NCBI RefSeq assembly: GCF_007993865.1
Contig: NZ_VIUH01000001.1
Location: 248,001-312,000, forward strand
DNA from: Pseudomonas sp. SJZ079
GTDB taxonomy: Bacteria; Pseudomonadota; Gammaproteobacteria; Pseudomonadales; Pseudomonadaceae
Length of the DNA stretch: 64,000 bases
Direction of reading: 5' to 3'
Shown: positions 1 to 7,546 of the stretch, in pieces
How positions within the stretch are numbered: position 1 is the stretch's first letter
Layout: every line of letters begins with the position of its first letter
Made by a program: the position numbers and the translations under genes
The notes under the pieces: model-generated
Told to the model about the DNA's origin: nothing
Seen by the model: the letters and a program-made list of their open reading frames with translations, nothing else
The model's database searches: none

Positions 1-411
1 GGCGCACGCGAGCGGTCGATCGATCCGACCGGCGGTAGCGCTGGCGCGAAACAGGCGGAGAAACCCGCCGAACCTGAGCTCAAGCCGAGCAAGATCATCA
101 CCTCACCGGTTCGCGGCGGCCAACAAATCTACGCCCAGGGCTGCGACCTGATCGTCCTGGCGCCGGTCAGTGCAGGGGCGGAACTTCTCGCCGATGGCAA
201 CATCCATGTGTACGGGCCGATGCGTGGCCGCGCCCTGGCGGGCGTCAAGGGCAACGCTATGGCACGGATTTTCTGCCAGCAAATGGGCGCGGAACTGCTC
301 TCCATCGCCGGCCAGTACAAGGTCGCCGAAGACCTGCGACGCGACCCATTATGGGGCGAAGCGGTACATGTCAGCCTGTCGGGTGACGTGTTGAACATCA
401 CCCGTCTTTAA
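1..411 (+). CDS. minC: Septum site-determining protein MinC, 3' part
   Basis: The reading frame is open from the first base of the window, so only the last 136 residues are present and the start lies outside. The visible part begins with a charged, low-complexity linker (about residues 1-35) and continues with the beta-helical MinC C-terminal domain, which carries glycine-rich turns such as [14 protein letters not shown] and the segment [15 protein letters not shown]. This domain dimerises and binds MinD and FtsZ. In the family, MinC blocks Z-ring assembly away from midcell. It is followed 102 bp later by minD and then minE on the same strand, the standard order of the min operon. Identification is firm from sequence and context. 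Confidence 0.96.
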   Translation, partial: GARERSIDPTGGSAGAKQAEKPAEPELKPSKIITSPVRGGQQIYAQGCDLIVLAPVSAGAELLADGNIHVYGPMRGRALAGVKGNAMARIFCQQMGAELLSIAGQYKVAEDLRRDPLWGEAVHVSLSGDVLNITRL

Positions 412-512
412 CGGATACTGCCGCCAATTTTCAAGGGCACAAAAAGGGCATCCGGACGCCTAAAGCGCCCGAGCGATTCCCGTTTTTATCTTCACATTTG
501 GGGTGAATCACC

Positions 513-1328
513 TTGGCCAAGATCCTCGTAGTCACTTCCGGCAAAGGTGGCGTGGGTAAAACCACCACCAGCGCCGCCATCGGTACCGGCCTCGCCCTAC
601 GCGGGCACAAAACAGTCATCGTCGACTTCGACGTCGGCCTGCGTAACCTCGACCTGATCATGGGTTGCGAACGCCGCGTGGTGTATGACTTCGTCAACGT
701 GGTCAACGGCGAAGCCACGCTGACCCAGGCGCTGATCAAAGACAAGCGTCTGGAAAACCTCTTCGTCCTGGCCGCCAGCCAGACCCGCGACAAAGACGCA
801 CTGACCCTCGAAGGCGTCGAGAAGGTGCTCAAAGAACTGTCCGAGACCTTCGAGTACGTGGTCTGCGACTCGCCGGCCGGCATCGAAAAAGGCGCGCACC
901 TGGCGATGTACTTCGCCGATGAGGCCGTCATCGTGACCAACCCGGAAGTGTCCTCGGTACGCGACTCCGACCGCATGCTCGGCCTCCTGGCGAGCAAATC
1001 GCGGCGCGCCGAGAAAGGCGAGGAACCGATCAAGGAGCACCTGCTGCTGACCCGCTACAACCCGGAGCGCGTGACCCGCGGCGAAATGCTCGGCGTGGAA
1101 GACGTCGAGGAAATCCTCGCCATCCGCCTGATCGGCGTGATCCCGGAGTCGCAAGCGGTACTCAAAGCCTCTAACCAGGGCGTCCCGGTGATCCTCGACG
1201 ATCAAAGCGACGCCGGTCAGGCCTACAGCGATGCGGTGGATCGCCTGCTCGGCAAGGAAGTCGCTCATCGTTTCATCGATGTGCAGAAGAAAGGACTCTT
1301 GCAACGCCTATTTGGAGGTCGTGAATGA
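513..1328 (+). CDS. minD: Septum site-determining ATPase MinD
   Basis: A 271-residue ParA/MinD-type ATPase, the usual MinD length. It starts at a TTG codon preceded by a GGGGTG ribosome-binding stretch and reads [19 protein letters not shown]. Residues 10-17 form the deviant Walker A motif GKGGVGKT. The C-terminal end (about residues 258-271, [11 protein letters not shown]) is the amphipathic membrane-targeting helix. MinD cycles on and off the inner membrane with ATP, recruits MinC and is released by MinE, which produces pole-to-pole oscillation that positions division. The stop codon overlaps the minE start (ATGA), which indicates translational coupling. Confidence 0.98.
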   Translation: MAKILVVTSGKGGVGKTTTSAAIGTGLALRGHKTVIVDFDVGLRNLDLIMGCERRVVYDFVNVVNGEATLTQALIKDKRLENLFVLAASQTRDKDALTLEGVEKVLKELSETFEYVVCDSPAGIEKGAHLAMYFADEAVIVTNPEVSSVRDSDRMLGLLASKSRRAEKGEEPIKEHLLLTRYNPERVTRGEMLGVEDVEEILAIRLIGVIPESQAVLKASNQGVPVILDDQSDAGQAYSDAVDRLLGKEVAHRFIDVQKKGLLQRLFGGRE

Positions 1329-1579
1329 ATATTTTTGACTTCTTTCGTGAACGCAAAAAAGAATCCACTGCGTCCATAGCGAAAGAGCGTCTGCAAATCA
1401 TCGTTGCCCATGAGCGCGGCCAGCGCAGCCAGCCGGATTATCTGCCGGCCCTGCAACAAGAACTGGTCGAGGTGATTCGCAAGTACGTCAATATCGACTC
1501 GGATCAGGTGCAGGTCGCCCTGGAAAACCAAGGCAGCTGTTCCATCCTGGAACTCAACATCACCCTGCCGGATCGTTAA
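1325..1579 (+). CDS. minE: Cell division topological specificity factor MinE
   Basis: An 84-residue protein whose start overlaps the minD stop by four bases. The N-terminal half contains the membrane- and MinD-binding segment ([14 protein letters not shown]), which stimulates the MinD ATPase. The C-terminal half is the dimerisation (topological specificity) domain, ending in ELNITLPDR. Length and arrangement are typical. A strong intrinsic terminator starts 26 bp after the stop, so minE is the last gene of the min operon. Confidence 0.98.
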   Translation: MNIFDFFRERKKESTASIAKERLQIIVAHERGQRSQPDYLPALQQELVEVIRKYVNIDSDQVQVALENQGSCSILELNITLPDR

Positions 1580-1604
1580 AAACTACTGCGCTCGGTGATG
1601 CTAA

Positions 1605-1637
1605 AAAATGGCGGCCTCGATGGCCGCCATTTTATTT
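1605..1637 (+). terminator. Intrinsic terminator of the min operon
   Basis: Perfect 12-bp inverted repeat AAAATGGCGGCC / GGCCGCCATTTT with a 5-base loop, followed by a T-rich run (TTTTATTT). Its position just after minE fits rho-independent termination. The A-rich 5' arm could also make it work in the other direction. Confidence 0.93.
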
Positions 1638-1647
1638 CAACAACCTG

Positions 1648-1722
1648 CCCATCCCGTGGGAGCGGACTGGTCCGCGAAGCTTCTTGTGCCTAAAGGCTTC
1701 GCGGGCAAACCCGCTCCTACAA
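1648..1722. repeat. Inverted pair of REP-like palindromes
   Basis: Two divergent copies of the Pseudomonas REP theme (gcttcgcgggcaaacccgct followed by CCTAC) lie head to head: a reverse-complement copy at about 1655-1681 and a forward copy at about 1694-1722. They are separated by a short spacer between minE and rluA. Such doublets (REPINs) are common in pseudomonad intergenic DNA and are non-coding. The palindromes within each copy are directly visible; family assignment is by resemblance. Confidence 0.75.
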
Positions 1723-1755
1723 AACCAGTCCACCACTGCCCCAGCCAAGAAGCCC

Positions 1756-2391
1756 ATGCCGCTCAGCCAGATTGAAATTCTCCACCAGGACGCTGCCCTG
1801 CTGGTCATCAACAAGCCCACCCTGCTGCTTTCGGTGCCCGGTCGCGCCGAGGACAACAAGGATTGTCTGGTCACCCGCCTGCAGGAAAACGGCTACCCGG
1901 AAGCACGCATCGTGCATCGCCTGGACTGGGAAACCTCGGGGATCATCGTTCTGGCGCGCGATGCCGACAGCCACCGCGAGCTGTCGCGCCAGTTCCACGA
2001 CCGCGAGACCGAAAAAGCCTACACCGCCCTGTGCTGGGGCCAGCCGGAACTGGACAGCGGCAGCGTCGACCTGCCATTGCGCTACGACCCGCCGACCAAG
2101 CCGCGGCATGTGGTCGATCATGAACAGGGCAAGCACGCACTGACCTTCTGGCGCGTGGTCGAGCGCTGCGGCGACTACTGCCGGGTCGAGCTGACGCCCA
2201 TCACCGGCCGCTCGCACCAATTGCGCGTGCATATGCTGTCGATCGGCCATCCCCTGCTCGGCGACCGCCTGTATGCCCACGCCCAAGCCCTGGCCGCGCA
2301 TGAGCGGCTGTGCCTGCACGCCAGCATGCTCAGCCTGACCCACCCGCAAAGCGGCGAACGCCTGCGCTTCGACTGCCCTGCACCGTTCTAA
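1756..2391 (+). CDS. rluA: RluA-family pseudouridine synthase (23S rRNA U746 / tRNA U32 type)
   Basis: With the ATG at 1756 the protein has 211 residues, close to E. coli RluA. An upstream in-frame ATG would add 24 residues read through the REP-like repeat, so the internal start is preferred. The catalytic motif HRLDWETSG is at residues 54-62, with Asp57 as the expected catalytic aspartate. Other RluA hallmarks are LLSVPGR near residue 24, GRSHQLRVHM and HPLLGDRLY. The protein has no S4 domain, as expected for RluA rather than RluC or RluD. It would convert uridines in 23S rRNA and tRNA anticodon stem-loops to pseudouridine. It stands alone between the min terminator and the Hsp20 genes. Confidence 0.92.
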   Translation: MPLSQIEILHQDAALLVINKPTLLLSVPGRAEDNKDCLVTRLQENGYPEARIVHRLDWETSGIIVLARDADSHRELSRQFHDRETEKAYTALCWGQPELDSGSVDLPLRYDPPTKPRHVVDHEQGKHALTFWRVVERCGDYCRVELTPITGRSHQLRVHMLSIGHPLLGDRLYAHAQALAAHERLCLHASMLSLTHPQSGERLRFDCPAPF

Positions 2392-2760
2392 CCCAGAACC
2401 TCGCCCGAATGCGCTTCGTCGCATCGATAGCGGCCCTGGAGCGGCTCCCGGATTGCATCCGGGCTACGCACTGCACCATCGGCAAACCGACAAGCAGCCG
2501 CCCACCTCGAACCTGAACCCCGGATGCAATCCGGGGCATCGATAGCGGCCCTAGAAGTGCCTCCCGACCGACATCCAGGCTAGGTTTACACAGCCAGGCG
2601 CCTTATATGTATCAGGCATATAGGCTATTCGACGAAGTTCTTAACCCCCCCCTTGAAGACCGCCGCCATCGTCAACATATTTCATAGCGACGGGGCTTGA
2701 GGTCCTCGGCCTTGAGCACCGCAAACGAGTCTCTGGTTTATTCACCACAGGAGGTTTGCG
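2392..2760. repeat. Intergenic region with short direct and inverted repeats
   Basis: No gene is visible. A 17-bp direct repeat (gcatcgatagcggccct) occurs at 2421 and 2536. Each copy lies beside a palindrome: cccggattgcatccggg at 2447-2463 and ccccggatgcaatccgggg at 2518-2536. The arrangement resembles a mirrored pair of REP-like units. The 3' half contains the probable promoter of the Hsp20 genes. Confidence 0.7.
2652..2682 (+). promoter_or_regulatory. Probable sigma-32 (heat shock) promoter
   Basis: CTTGAAG at 2652 matches the -35 consensus of RpoH promoters, and about 14 bases later CAACATAT resembles the -10 (CCCCATNT). It lies about 80 bp upstream of the first Hsp20 start, where a heat shock promoter is expected. 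The -10 match is only partial. Confidence 0.55.
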
Positions 2761-3213
2761 ATGTACGAGTCCCTACTTAATTCTCCCGGCAGCTGGTTCG
2801 CCGATTTCGATCGACTGCAGCGCGAATTGCAGCAGGACTTCGCCACTATCGGCCGACCCGGCAGCATTCGGGCGGTGGCCAGCGGTGCTTTCCCGGCACT
2901 GAATGTCGGCAGCACACCCTCAGCCATCGAAATTTACGCCTTCGCACCGGGTCTCGATCCGGAAAAACTGGATGTGCAGATTGACCACGGCCTGCTGTCG
3001 ATTACCGGCGAGCGCGAGAGCGCCTGTCCACCCGACAACGGTACGCTGTCGGTGTATGCCAACGAACGCTTCGCCGGGCGCTTCAAGCGCACCGTGAGCC
3101 TCTCCGATGATGCCGACCCGGACAAGGTCGAGGCACACTACCGCAACGGCGTGCTGCATATCCGCGTGCTGCGCCGCGAGTCGGCCCAGCCCAAGCGCAT
3201 CGCCATCCAATAA
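2761..3213 (+). CDS. Hsp20/alpha-crystallin small heat shock protein (first of three)
   Basis: 150 residues, starting behind an AGGAGG ribosome-binding site. The alpha-crystallin domain spans about residues 45-140, with the family signature near the end as HYRNGVLHI. The C-terminus KRIAIQ supplies the short I-x-I type motif that docks between dimers. Small Hsps are ATP-independent holdases that bind unfolding proteins and pass them to DnaK/ClpB. The next Hsp20 gene begins 26 bp downstream, so the genes are probably co-transcribed from the heat shock promoter upstream. A single Hsp20 gene is more usual, so three in series is notable. Confidence 0.93.
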   Translation: MYESLLNSPGSWFADFDRLQRELQQDFATIGRPGSIRAVASGAFPALNVGSTPSAIEIYAFAPGLDPEKLDVQIDHGLLSITGERESACPPDNGTLSVYANERFAGRFKRTVSLSDDADPDKVEAHYRNGVLHIRVLRRESAQPKRIAIQ

Positions 3214-3239
3214 CCCCTGGATAAGAGGAGGAAACCACT

Positions 3240-3617
3240 ATGAGCGACAAGAAAGCCGTAAGCCGCAGCGAACGCGCGAAAGAGGTCGAAACCCTCCTAC
3301 CGCGAGTAGACGTGTTTGAGGACAAGGACGGCATCCTGCTGATCGCCGACTTGCCTGGGGTGCCCAAGGACAAGCTCGAGCTGCGCGTCGACAACGACAC
3401 CCTGACGCTCGAAGGCGAGATCGCCGCCGACGTGCCGGAGGATATGGAAGCGGTATATGCCGAAGTGCGGCTGTCGCGCTATCGCCGCGCCTTCACCCTG
3501 AGCAGCGAACTGGATACCGCGCGAATCGACGCGCAGTTCCGCGACGGCATGCTCAACCTGCGTATCCCCAAGCATGCCCACGCGCAACCGCGCCGGATCA
3601 AGGTGAAAGTCGCCTGA
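3240..3617 (+). CDS. Hsp20/alpha-crystallin small heat shock protein (second of three)
   Basis: 125 residues behind a GAGGAGG-like ribosome-binding site. It is nearly pure alpha-crystallin domain (about residues 22-118), with a short charged N-terminal arm and a C-terminal RRIKVKVA that contains the I/V-x-V docking motif. The signature is QFRDGMLNL. The sequence differs clearly from both neighbours, so this is an old paralogue rather than a fresh duplication. A holdase role in protein quality control is expected. Confidence 0.92.
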   Translation: MSDKKAVSRSERAKEVETLLPRVDVFEDKDGILLIADLPGVPKDKLELRVDNDTLTLEGEIAADVPEDMEAVYAEVRLSRYRRAFTLSSELDTARIDAQFRDGMLNLRIPKHAHAQPRRIKVKVA

Positions 3618-3677
3618 CGGTCTGAGCGGCCGGGTCGATGGAGGCGTCCCGGTCGCTCGCAACCTGGAGGTCAACCG

Positions 3678-4181
3678 ATGGACAAACTAACCGAACTGAA
3701 ACAGGGTCTGGAGGAGACCTGGCACTCGCTCGGCGAGGGCTGGCGTCAAGTGCTTGACCGCACCAGCGGCGCCCTGACCCGCTTTACCCCGACGACCAAG
3801 AGCAAGCAGTCGACAGAGCCTGCGACCTACGCCGAATCCCCCTCGGCCAATTGGGCGCTACTGGCCGGCGACCTGTTCGAAGACGCCGACAAGTTCATCG
3901 TGCGTCTCGAAGTGCCCGGCCTGGACAAGCAGCACCTGGATATCGAGGTGCGCAGCGATGTGCTGATCGTGCGCGGCGAGAAGCGCCTCGAGCAGGAATC
4001 AGCCAGCGGTCAGTACCGCATACGCCAGTGCGCCTTCGGCAGTTTTCATCGCAGCATCCCACTGCCGGTGCCGGTGCTGTCCGATAAAGCCGAGGCCATC
4101 TACCGCAACGGCGTACTGCGCATCGAACTGCCGAAAGCAGAACACGCCCGCGGCCGGCGCATCGAAGTCCGTAGCGAGTAA
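3678..4181 (+). CDS. Hsp20/alpha-crystallin small heat shock protein (third of three)
   Basis: 167 residues, starting 60 bp after the second paralogue behind a GGAGG site. A longer N-terminal arm (residues 1-55, with amphipathic WHSLGEGWRQVLD) precedes the alpha-crystallin domain (about 58-155). The signature is IYRNGVLRI and the tail is RRIEVRSE. N-terminal arm length controls oligomer size and client range in this family, so the three products may form mixed or functionally distinct oligomers (inference). The gene converges with the kinase gene downstream across a 10-bp-stem hairpin. Confidence 0.92.
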   Translation: MDKLTELKQGLEETWHSLGEGWRQVLDRTSGALTRFTPTTKSKQSTEPATYAESPSANWALLAGDLFEDADKFIVRLEVPGLDKQHLDIEVRSDVLIVRGEKRLEQESASGQYRIRQCAFGSFHRSIPLPVPVLSDKAEAIYRNGVLRIELPKAEHARGRRIEVRSE

Positions 4182-4198
4182 TAGAACACTGCCAACAG

Positions 4199-4230
4199 GT
4201 GGGCGCAGGCGCCTCAAGCGCTGCGCCCAC
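4199..4230. terminator. Hairpin between convergent genes
   Basis: Perfect 10-bp stem GTGGGCGCAG / CTGCGCCCAC with a 12-base loop between the third Hsp20 gene and the convergent kinase gene. There is no clear T-run on either side, so a bidirectional terminator or RNA-stabilising hairpin is likely but not certain. Confidence 0.6.
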
Positions 4231-4253
4231 CGTCACCGACCGCAAGCCCTAAG

Positions 4254-5870
4254 CTAACTCTCCAGCGTGTCCTGCTTGCGCGGCCATACCAGACTGAAGC
4301 GCGCACCACCCAAGGCCTCGCTGCGCCCGATCTGCGCCCGGCCGCCGTGCCAGTAGATGATCCGCCGCACGATCGACAACCCCAGCCCATGCCCACCGGA
4401 GGCGCGGGTGCGGCTATCGTCCAGGCGCAGGAAGGGACTGAAGACACGCTCCCAGGCCGTTTCCGGGACACCGGGGCCATCGTCCTCGACATCCAGGCGG
4501 CAACGCTGTCGGCCGATCTGGTAACTCACCCGCACCCGCGATTCGGCGTGGCGCATGGCGTTGCTCACCAGGTTCTGCAAGGCGCGGTGCAGGTAACGCA
4601 GCTCGGCCTCGACCACCGCCCCACTACCGTCCAGCGCATTCAGCGCCGGGCCGCGCTCGACCCGCACGTGGGCGCGCAGCGGCGCCAACTCGGTGATCAC
4701 CTGATCGATCAGGCCGTTCAGGTCGACCGCCTGGAAGTTCAGGGCCGGCGCCCCCTGCTCCAGGCGCGCGTAGGTGAGCATCTCGTCGACCAGCTTGTCG
4801 AGGTCCTGAATATCGCTGTCCATGCCGTCCATGTATTTGCGCCGCGCCGCCTCACTCTCGGCATCGCCGATCATCTCCAGGCCAAAGCGCAAGCGCGCCA
4901 CCGGCGTACGCAGTTCGTGCGAGACCGCCTGCACCATCTCGCGCTGAATGCTCAGCGAGCGCTGCAAGTGCTCGGCCATGGCATTGAATGCCGCCGCCAG
5001 ACGCCCCACCGAATCGCTGCCATGACTCGGCACCCGGGTATCCAGGCCGCCGCTGGCGATCCGCGTGGCCGCGCCCTCCAGGTCACGCAGGCGCTGCTCC
5101 AGCGGCCGTACCAGCAGGTAGACCATCAAACCGATCAGGCTCAGCCCCAGCGCGCCGCTCAACACCAGCAACTGGGGCGGGTAGAGGTTCATCTGATAGA
5201 GCGGGCCGATTTCCAGTACCCAGGGCGTGTCGACGATGCCGGCAAACACATGGATGCTGTCGCCGCCCTTGCCCAGCGCCATCACCGTGTCGCCCTCGTC
5301 CACCCGGCGACGCTGATCGATGTCCAGGTTGGCTTGTTCCAGGCTCACCAGGCGCAGGTCGAAGCCGAACTGCTTGGCCTCCTTCAACTCGGCCAGGCGC
5401 TGCGGTTGCTCGGCCACCGGGTAACGAATCAATTCATCGATCAGCAGGTAAACGGTGGCGCGCGCCAGCTGTTCACTGATCTGCTGCACCTCCCCCGTCA
5501 GCACCCGCTGTTCGTGCTCGCCAATCAGGCTGTAGACCTCGGCCGCATGCGGGCCGGTCTGCTGCACCAACACCTGGCCGCGCAGCAAGCGCTTGCGCGC
5601 GCCGCTCTCCAGGGGCGCTTCGCTCAGCGCCTGAATGCTCAGCGGAATACCCAGCAAGCGCGCCCACACGGCCACGGCCCGGCGCCGCTCGAGCTGATCC
5701 ATCGGCGCCAGATTATCGGCCATCAAACGGAAGGTGCCGCGCGCCAGACGCTCGCGGTACTGCTCGGAGCGCACCTCGTTGACCAGGTGTAAGGTGCCGA
5801 CGCCGAGCAGGGCGACCAGCACCAGCACGCCCAGCATGCCGGCATAGATGCGCAGGAAGATCGAATTCAT
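4254..5870 (-). CDS. RstB-like sensor histidine kinase
   Basis: 538 residues. TM1 is at about 9-30, followed by a periplasmic sensor region of about 200 residues. TM2 is at about 232-253, a HAMP domain at about 255-305, and the HisKA motif SHELRTP has the phosphoacceptor His318. The HATPase domain shows NLVSNAMRH, DDGPGV and GGHGLGLSIV. The C-terminal end (ALGGARFSLVWP) closely resembles E. coli RstB, although the periplasmic domain is longer. The cognate regulator gene lies upstream on the same strand. A kinase/regulator pair beside nrdA is also found in P. aeruginosa (recalled, not checked). The signal sensed cannot be read from the sequence. Confidence 0.9.
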   Translation of the reverse strand: MNSIFLRIYAGMLGVLVLVALLGVGTLHLVNEVRSEQYRERLARGTFRLMADNLAPMDQLERRRAVAVWARLLGIPLSIQALSEAPLESGARKRLLRGQVLVQQTGPHAAEVYSLIGEHEQRVLTGEVQQISEQLARATVYLLIDELIRYPVAEQPQRLAELKEAKQFGFDLRLVSLEQANLDIDQRRRVDEGDTVMALGKGGDSIHVFAGIVDTPWVLEIGPLYQMNLYPPQLLVLSGALGLSLIGLMVYLLVRPLEQRLRDLEGAATRIASGGLDTRVPSHGSDSVGRLAAAFNAMAEHLQRSLSIQREMVQAVSHELRTPVARLRFGLEMIGDAESEAARRKYMDGMDSDIQDLDKLVDEMLTYARLEQGAPALNFQAVDLNGLIDQVITELAPLRAHVRVERGPALNALDGSGAVVEAELRYLHRALQNLVSNAMRHAESRVRVSYQIGRQRCRLDVEDDGPGVPETAWERVFSPFLRLDDSRTRASGGHGLGLSIVRRIIYWHGGRAQIGRSEALGGARFSLVWPRKQDTLES

Positions 5871-6042
5871 TCAGGGGGCTACCAAGGATTCATTCGCGAG
5901 CCGCGTTGCTGTGCAACCCGCAGGGCCGGGCCGATTGTTGCGCGGTGCTGCGTTATTCGTCGTTCATTTGGAATGACCAAACTGCTCTCCTCATGCCTTG
6001 CCCCGCACAATAACCGGCTCCGGCGCGGCCACGGACAAACCC

Positions 6043-6771
6043 TCACCAGCCCCCTAGCGCTTCGGCCGCCTCGGCGACGAACAGGTAGCCCTTGCTGCGT
6101 ACTGTCTTGATCATCCGTGGGTGCACCGGGTCGTCACCGATCTTCGGCCGGATACGCGAGATGCGCACATCGATGGAGCGGTCCTGGCCGTCGTATTCGA
6201 TCCCGCGCAGGGCATTGAAGATCTCCTCACGCGAGAGAATCCGTCCGGCATTCACCGTCAGCAGCCAGAGCAGGTCGAACTCGGCGCCGGTCAGCTCGAT
6301 GCTCTGCTCACCCAGCCAGGCCTCACGCATCGCGCTGTCGATCACCAGCGGCCCGAACTCCAGTCGCCGGCGTTCCTCGACGCCACTGCTCTCGCTGCCT
6401 TCACGGCGCCGCAACAATGCGCGGATACGCGCCAGCAGCACGCGCGGGCGCACCGGCTTGCACACGTAATCGTCGGCGCCCATCTCCAGGCCGAGCACCT
6501 GATCCATGTCATCGGTGCGCGCGGTCAGCATCAGGATGGGGCCGTCATACTGGCCGCGCACTTTGCGGCAGATCGACAGGCCGTCCTCGCCCGGCAGCAT
6601 CAAATCGAGAATCACCAGATCCGGCTGCTCTTTCAGAATCCGCGCAGCCGCCTGCGCGCCATCTGCCTCGATGGTCACCGCCAGGCCATTGCTCTGCAGG
6701 TAATCACGCGTCAATTCGGCCAGACGCTGGTCGTCTTCGACGATCAGGATTTGCCACGTTTCTTGCTCCAC
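6043..6771 (-). CDS. RstA-like OmpR-family response regulator
   Basis: 242 residues. The receiver domain (about 7-120) has the acidic pair ED at 12-13 and phospho-acceptor Asp56 in LVILDLMLPGEDG, the switch Thr in MLTART and Lys in VCKPVRP. The winged-helix DNA-binding domain (about 140-232) ends in the typical MIKTVRSKGYLF. It is the partner of the kinase that begins 172 bp downstream. That spacing is wide for a two-component operon, but no terminator is visible in it. A small dyad TTGG-AATG-ACCAA sits in the spacer. The target genes are unknown. Confidence 0.92.
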   Translation of the reverse strand: MEQETWQILIVEDDQRLAELTRDYLQSNGLAVTIEADGAQAAARILKEQPDLVILDLMLPGEDGLSICRKVRGQYDGPILMLTARTDDMDQVLGLEMGADDYVCKPVRPRVLLARIRALLRRREGSESSGVEERRRLEFGPLVIDSAMREAWLGEQSIELTGAEFDLLWLLTVNAGRILSREEIFNALRGIEYDGQDRSIDVRISRIRPKIGDDPVHPRMIKTVRSKGYLFVAEAAEALGGW

Positions 6772-6912
6772 TACTGCCTCCTAAAGACAGGTAAACCACG
6801 GCGAAAGCCAGTGCATTGTAACAACGCCGCCCGCACCTCGCGGCGCTATAAGCGCAGTCCGGCAAAAAGCGCCGCGCCCGTCTGCACAGAGCACGCCAAT
6901 AAGCAAGAAAAA

Positions 6913-6928
6913 ACCCTACATATTGTGT
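6913..6928. promoter_or_regulatory. Isolated NrdR-box-like 16-mer
   Basis: accctacatattgtgt matches 14 of 16 positions of the NrdR box as I recall it (acaCwAtATaTwGtgt). No partner site is found 31-32 bp away, and it lies about 190 bp upstream of the paired boxes. It could be a remote third site or a chance match. Confidence 0.35.
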
Positions 6929-7058
6929 TTCTGTGATGGACTAAAAATCCTTCGCCACCCACGCAATAAATCCACCCGGCCCACGACGAACGGTACCCCA
7001 TGAAGAACCCCAGCAGCTGCGGGGCCTTGCGAAAGTTACCCCAAGATAACCCACAGAT

Positions 7059-7067
7059 TTATCCACA
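7059..7067 (+). promoter_or_regulatory. DnaA box upstream of nrdA
   Basis: TTATCCACA is a perfect consensus DnaA box, and a weaker copy (ataacccaca) lies 13 bases upstream. DnaA boxes in nrdAB promoters are established in E. coli, where they link dNTP supply to replication initiation. The position just upstream of the putative promoter supports a similar role here. Confidence 0.7.
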
Positions 7068-7087
7068 GGCACGGAAGTTTTGTCGAC

Positions 7088-7116
7088 TTGCCTTCCCCCC
7101 TACACCGCACTATCTT
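7088..7116 (+). promoter_or_regulatory. nrdA: Putative nrdA promoter
   Basis: TTGCCT (7088-7093) and TATCTT (7111-7116) are separated by 17 bp, a reasonable sigma-70 promoter. The -10 element falls inside the first NrdR box (7105-7120), which fits repression by blocking RNA polymerase. Confidence 0.5.
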
Positions 7117-7151
7117 GTATCCCTATCGCGATAAACACCTACATGTTGGGT
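7105..7151. promoter_or_regulatory. Paired NrdR boxes
   Basis: Box 1 is ccgcactatcttgtat (7105-7120) and box 2 is cacctacatgttgggt (7136-7151). Each keeps most of the conserved core C-w-A-t-A-T-n-T-w-G. The two starts are exactly 31 bp apart, the three-helical-turn spacing known for NrdR targets. NrdR with bound (d)ATP represses ribonucleotide reductase genes. Confidence 0.75.
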
Positions 7152-7546
7152 TTTCGCACAACAAACGACACAAGCACAGTTGCCCGTCAGCGGTCTATAC
7201 CGAGACCCGAAAAGGTGCAGATGAACGCTTCGATGACCAGACCAGCGGCAACGCGGTCGGCCTTTGCTCCAGTAGCGCGGATAGCCTGCTGGGGTGCGGA
7301 TCAGGGTGTAACGCCCATACGCGCGCACCACAACATCTAGTAGTGCCGGGCCAGCACCGGCACAAGATTTCAAAGCAAGGAAGGCGCCTCAACACGCTGT
7401 GCCCTTCCCAGCAGTTATTGCAAGCCACCATGCGCCCGGCACGCTTGCCGTGCGTGTGGCGTTAGTAAAATGGAATGAACGACGGGTACGCCGCAGCGAT
7501 CTACTGCAAGCGTCCACTCAACAAATTAGCGAACACGGAGACATTC

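Larger units (their letters stand above)
6772..7546 (+). promoter_or_regulatory. Long nrdA upstream/leader region
   Basis: 775 bases without a convincing gene. It contains a consensus DnaA box at 7059, two NrdR-box-like sequences at 7105 and 7136, an isolated NrdR-like site at 6913, and a plausible sigma-70 promoter at 7088-7116. The leader between that promoter and the nrdA ATG would be about 430 bases. The region is strongly conserved in function in related bacteria, where nrdA is under NrdR and cell-cycle control. Confidence 0.7.

Noticed and set aside
431..1304. Long minus-strand ORFs opposite minD
   Set aside because: They are shadows of the minD codon pattern, contain no domain and have no start context.
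4347..5792. 481-codon plus-strand ORF opposite the RstB-like kinase
   Set aside because: Shadow of the kinase gene; low-complexity His/Gln/Arg-rich product without a domain.
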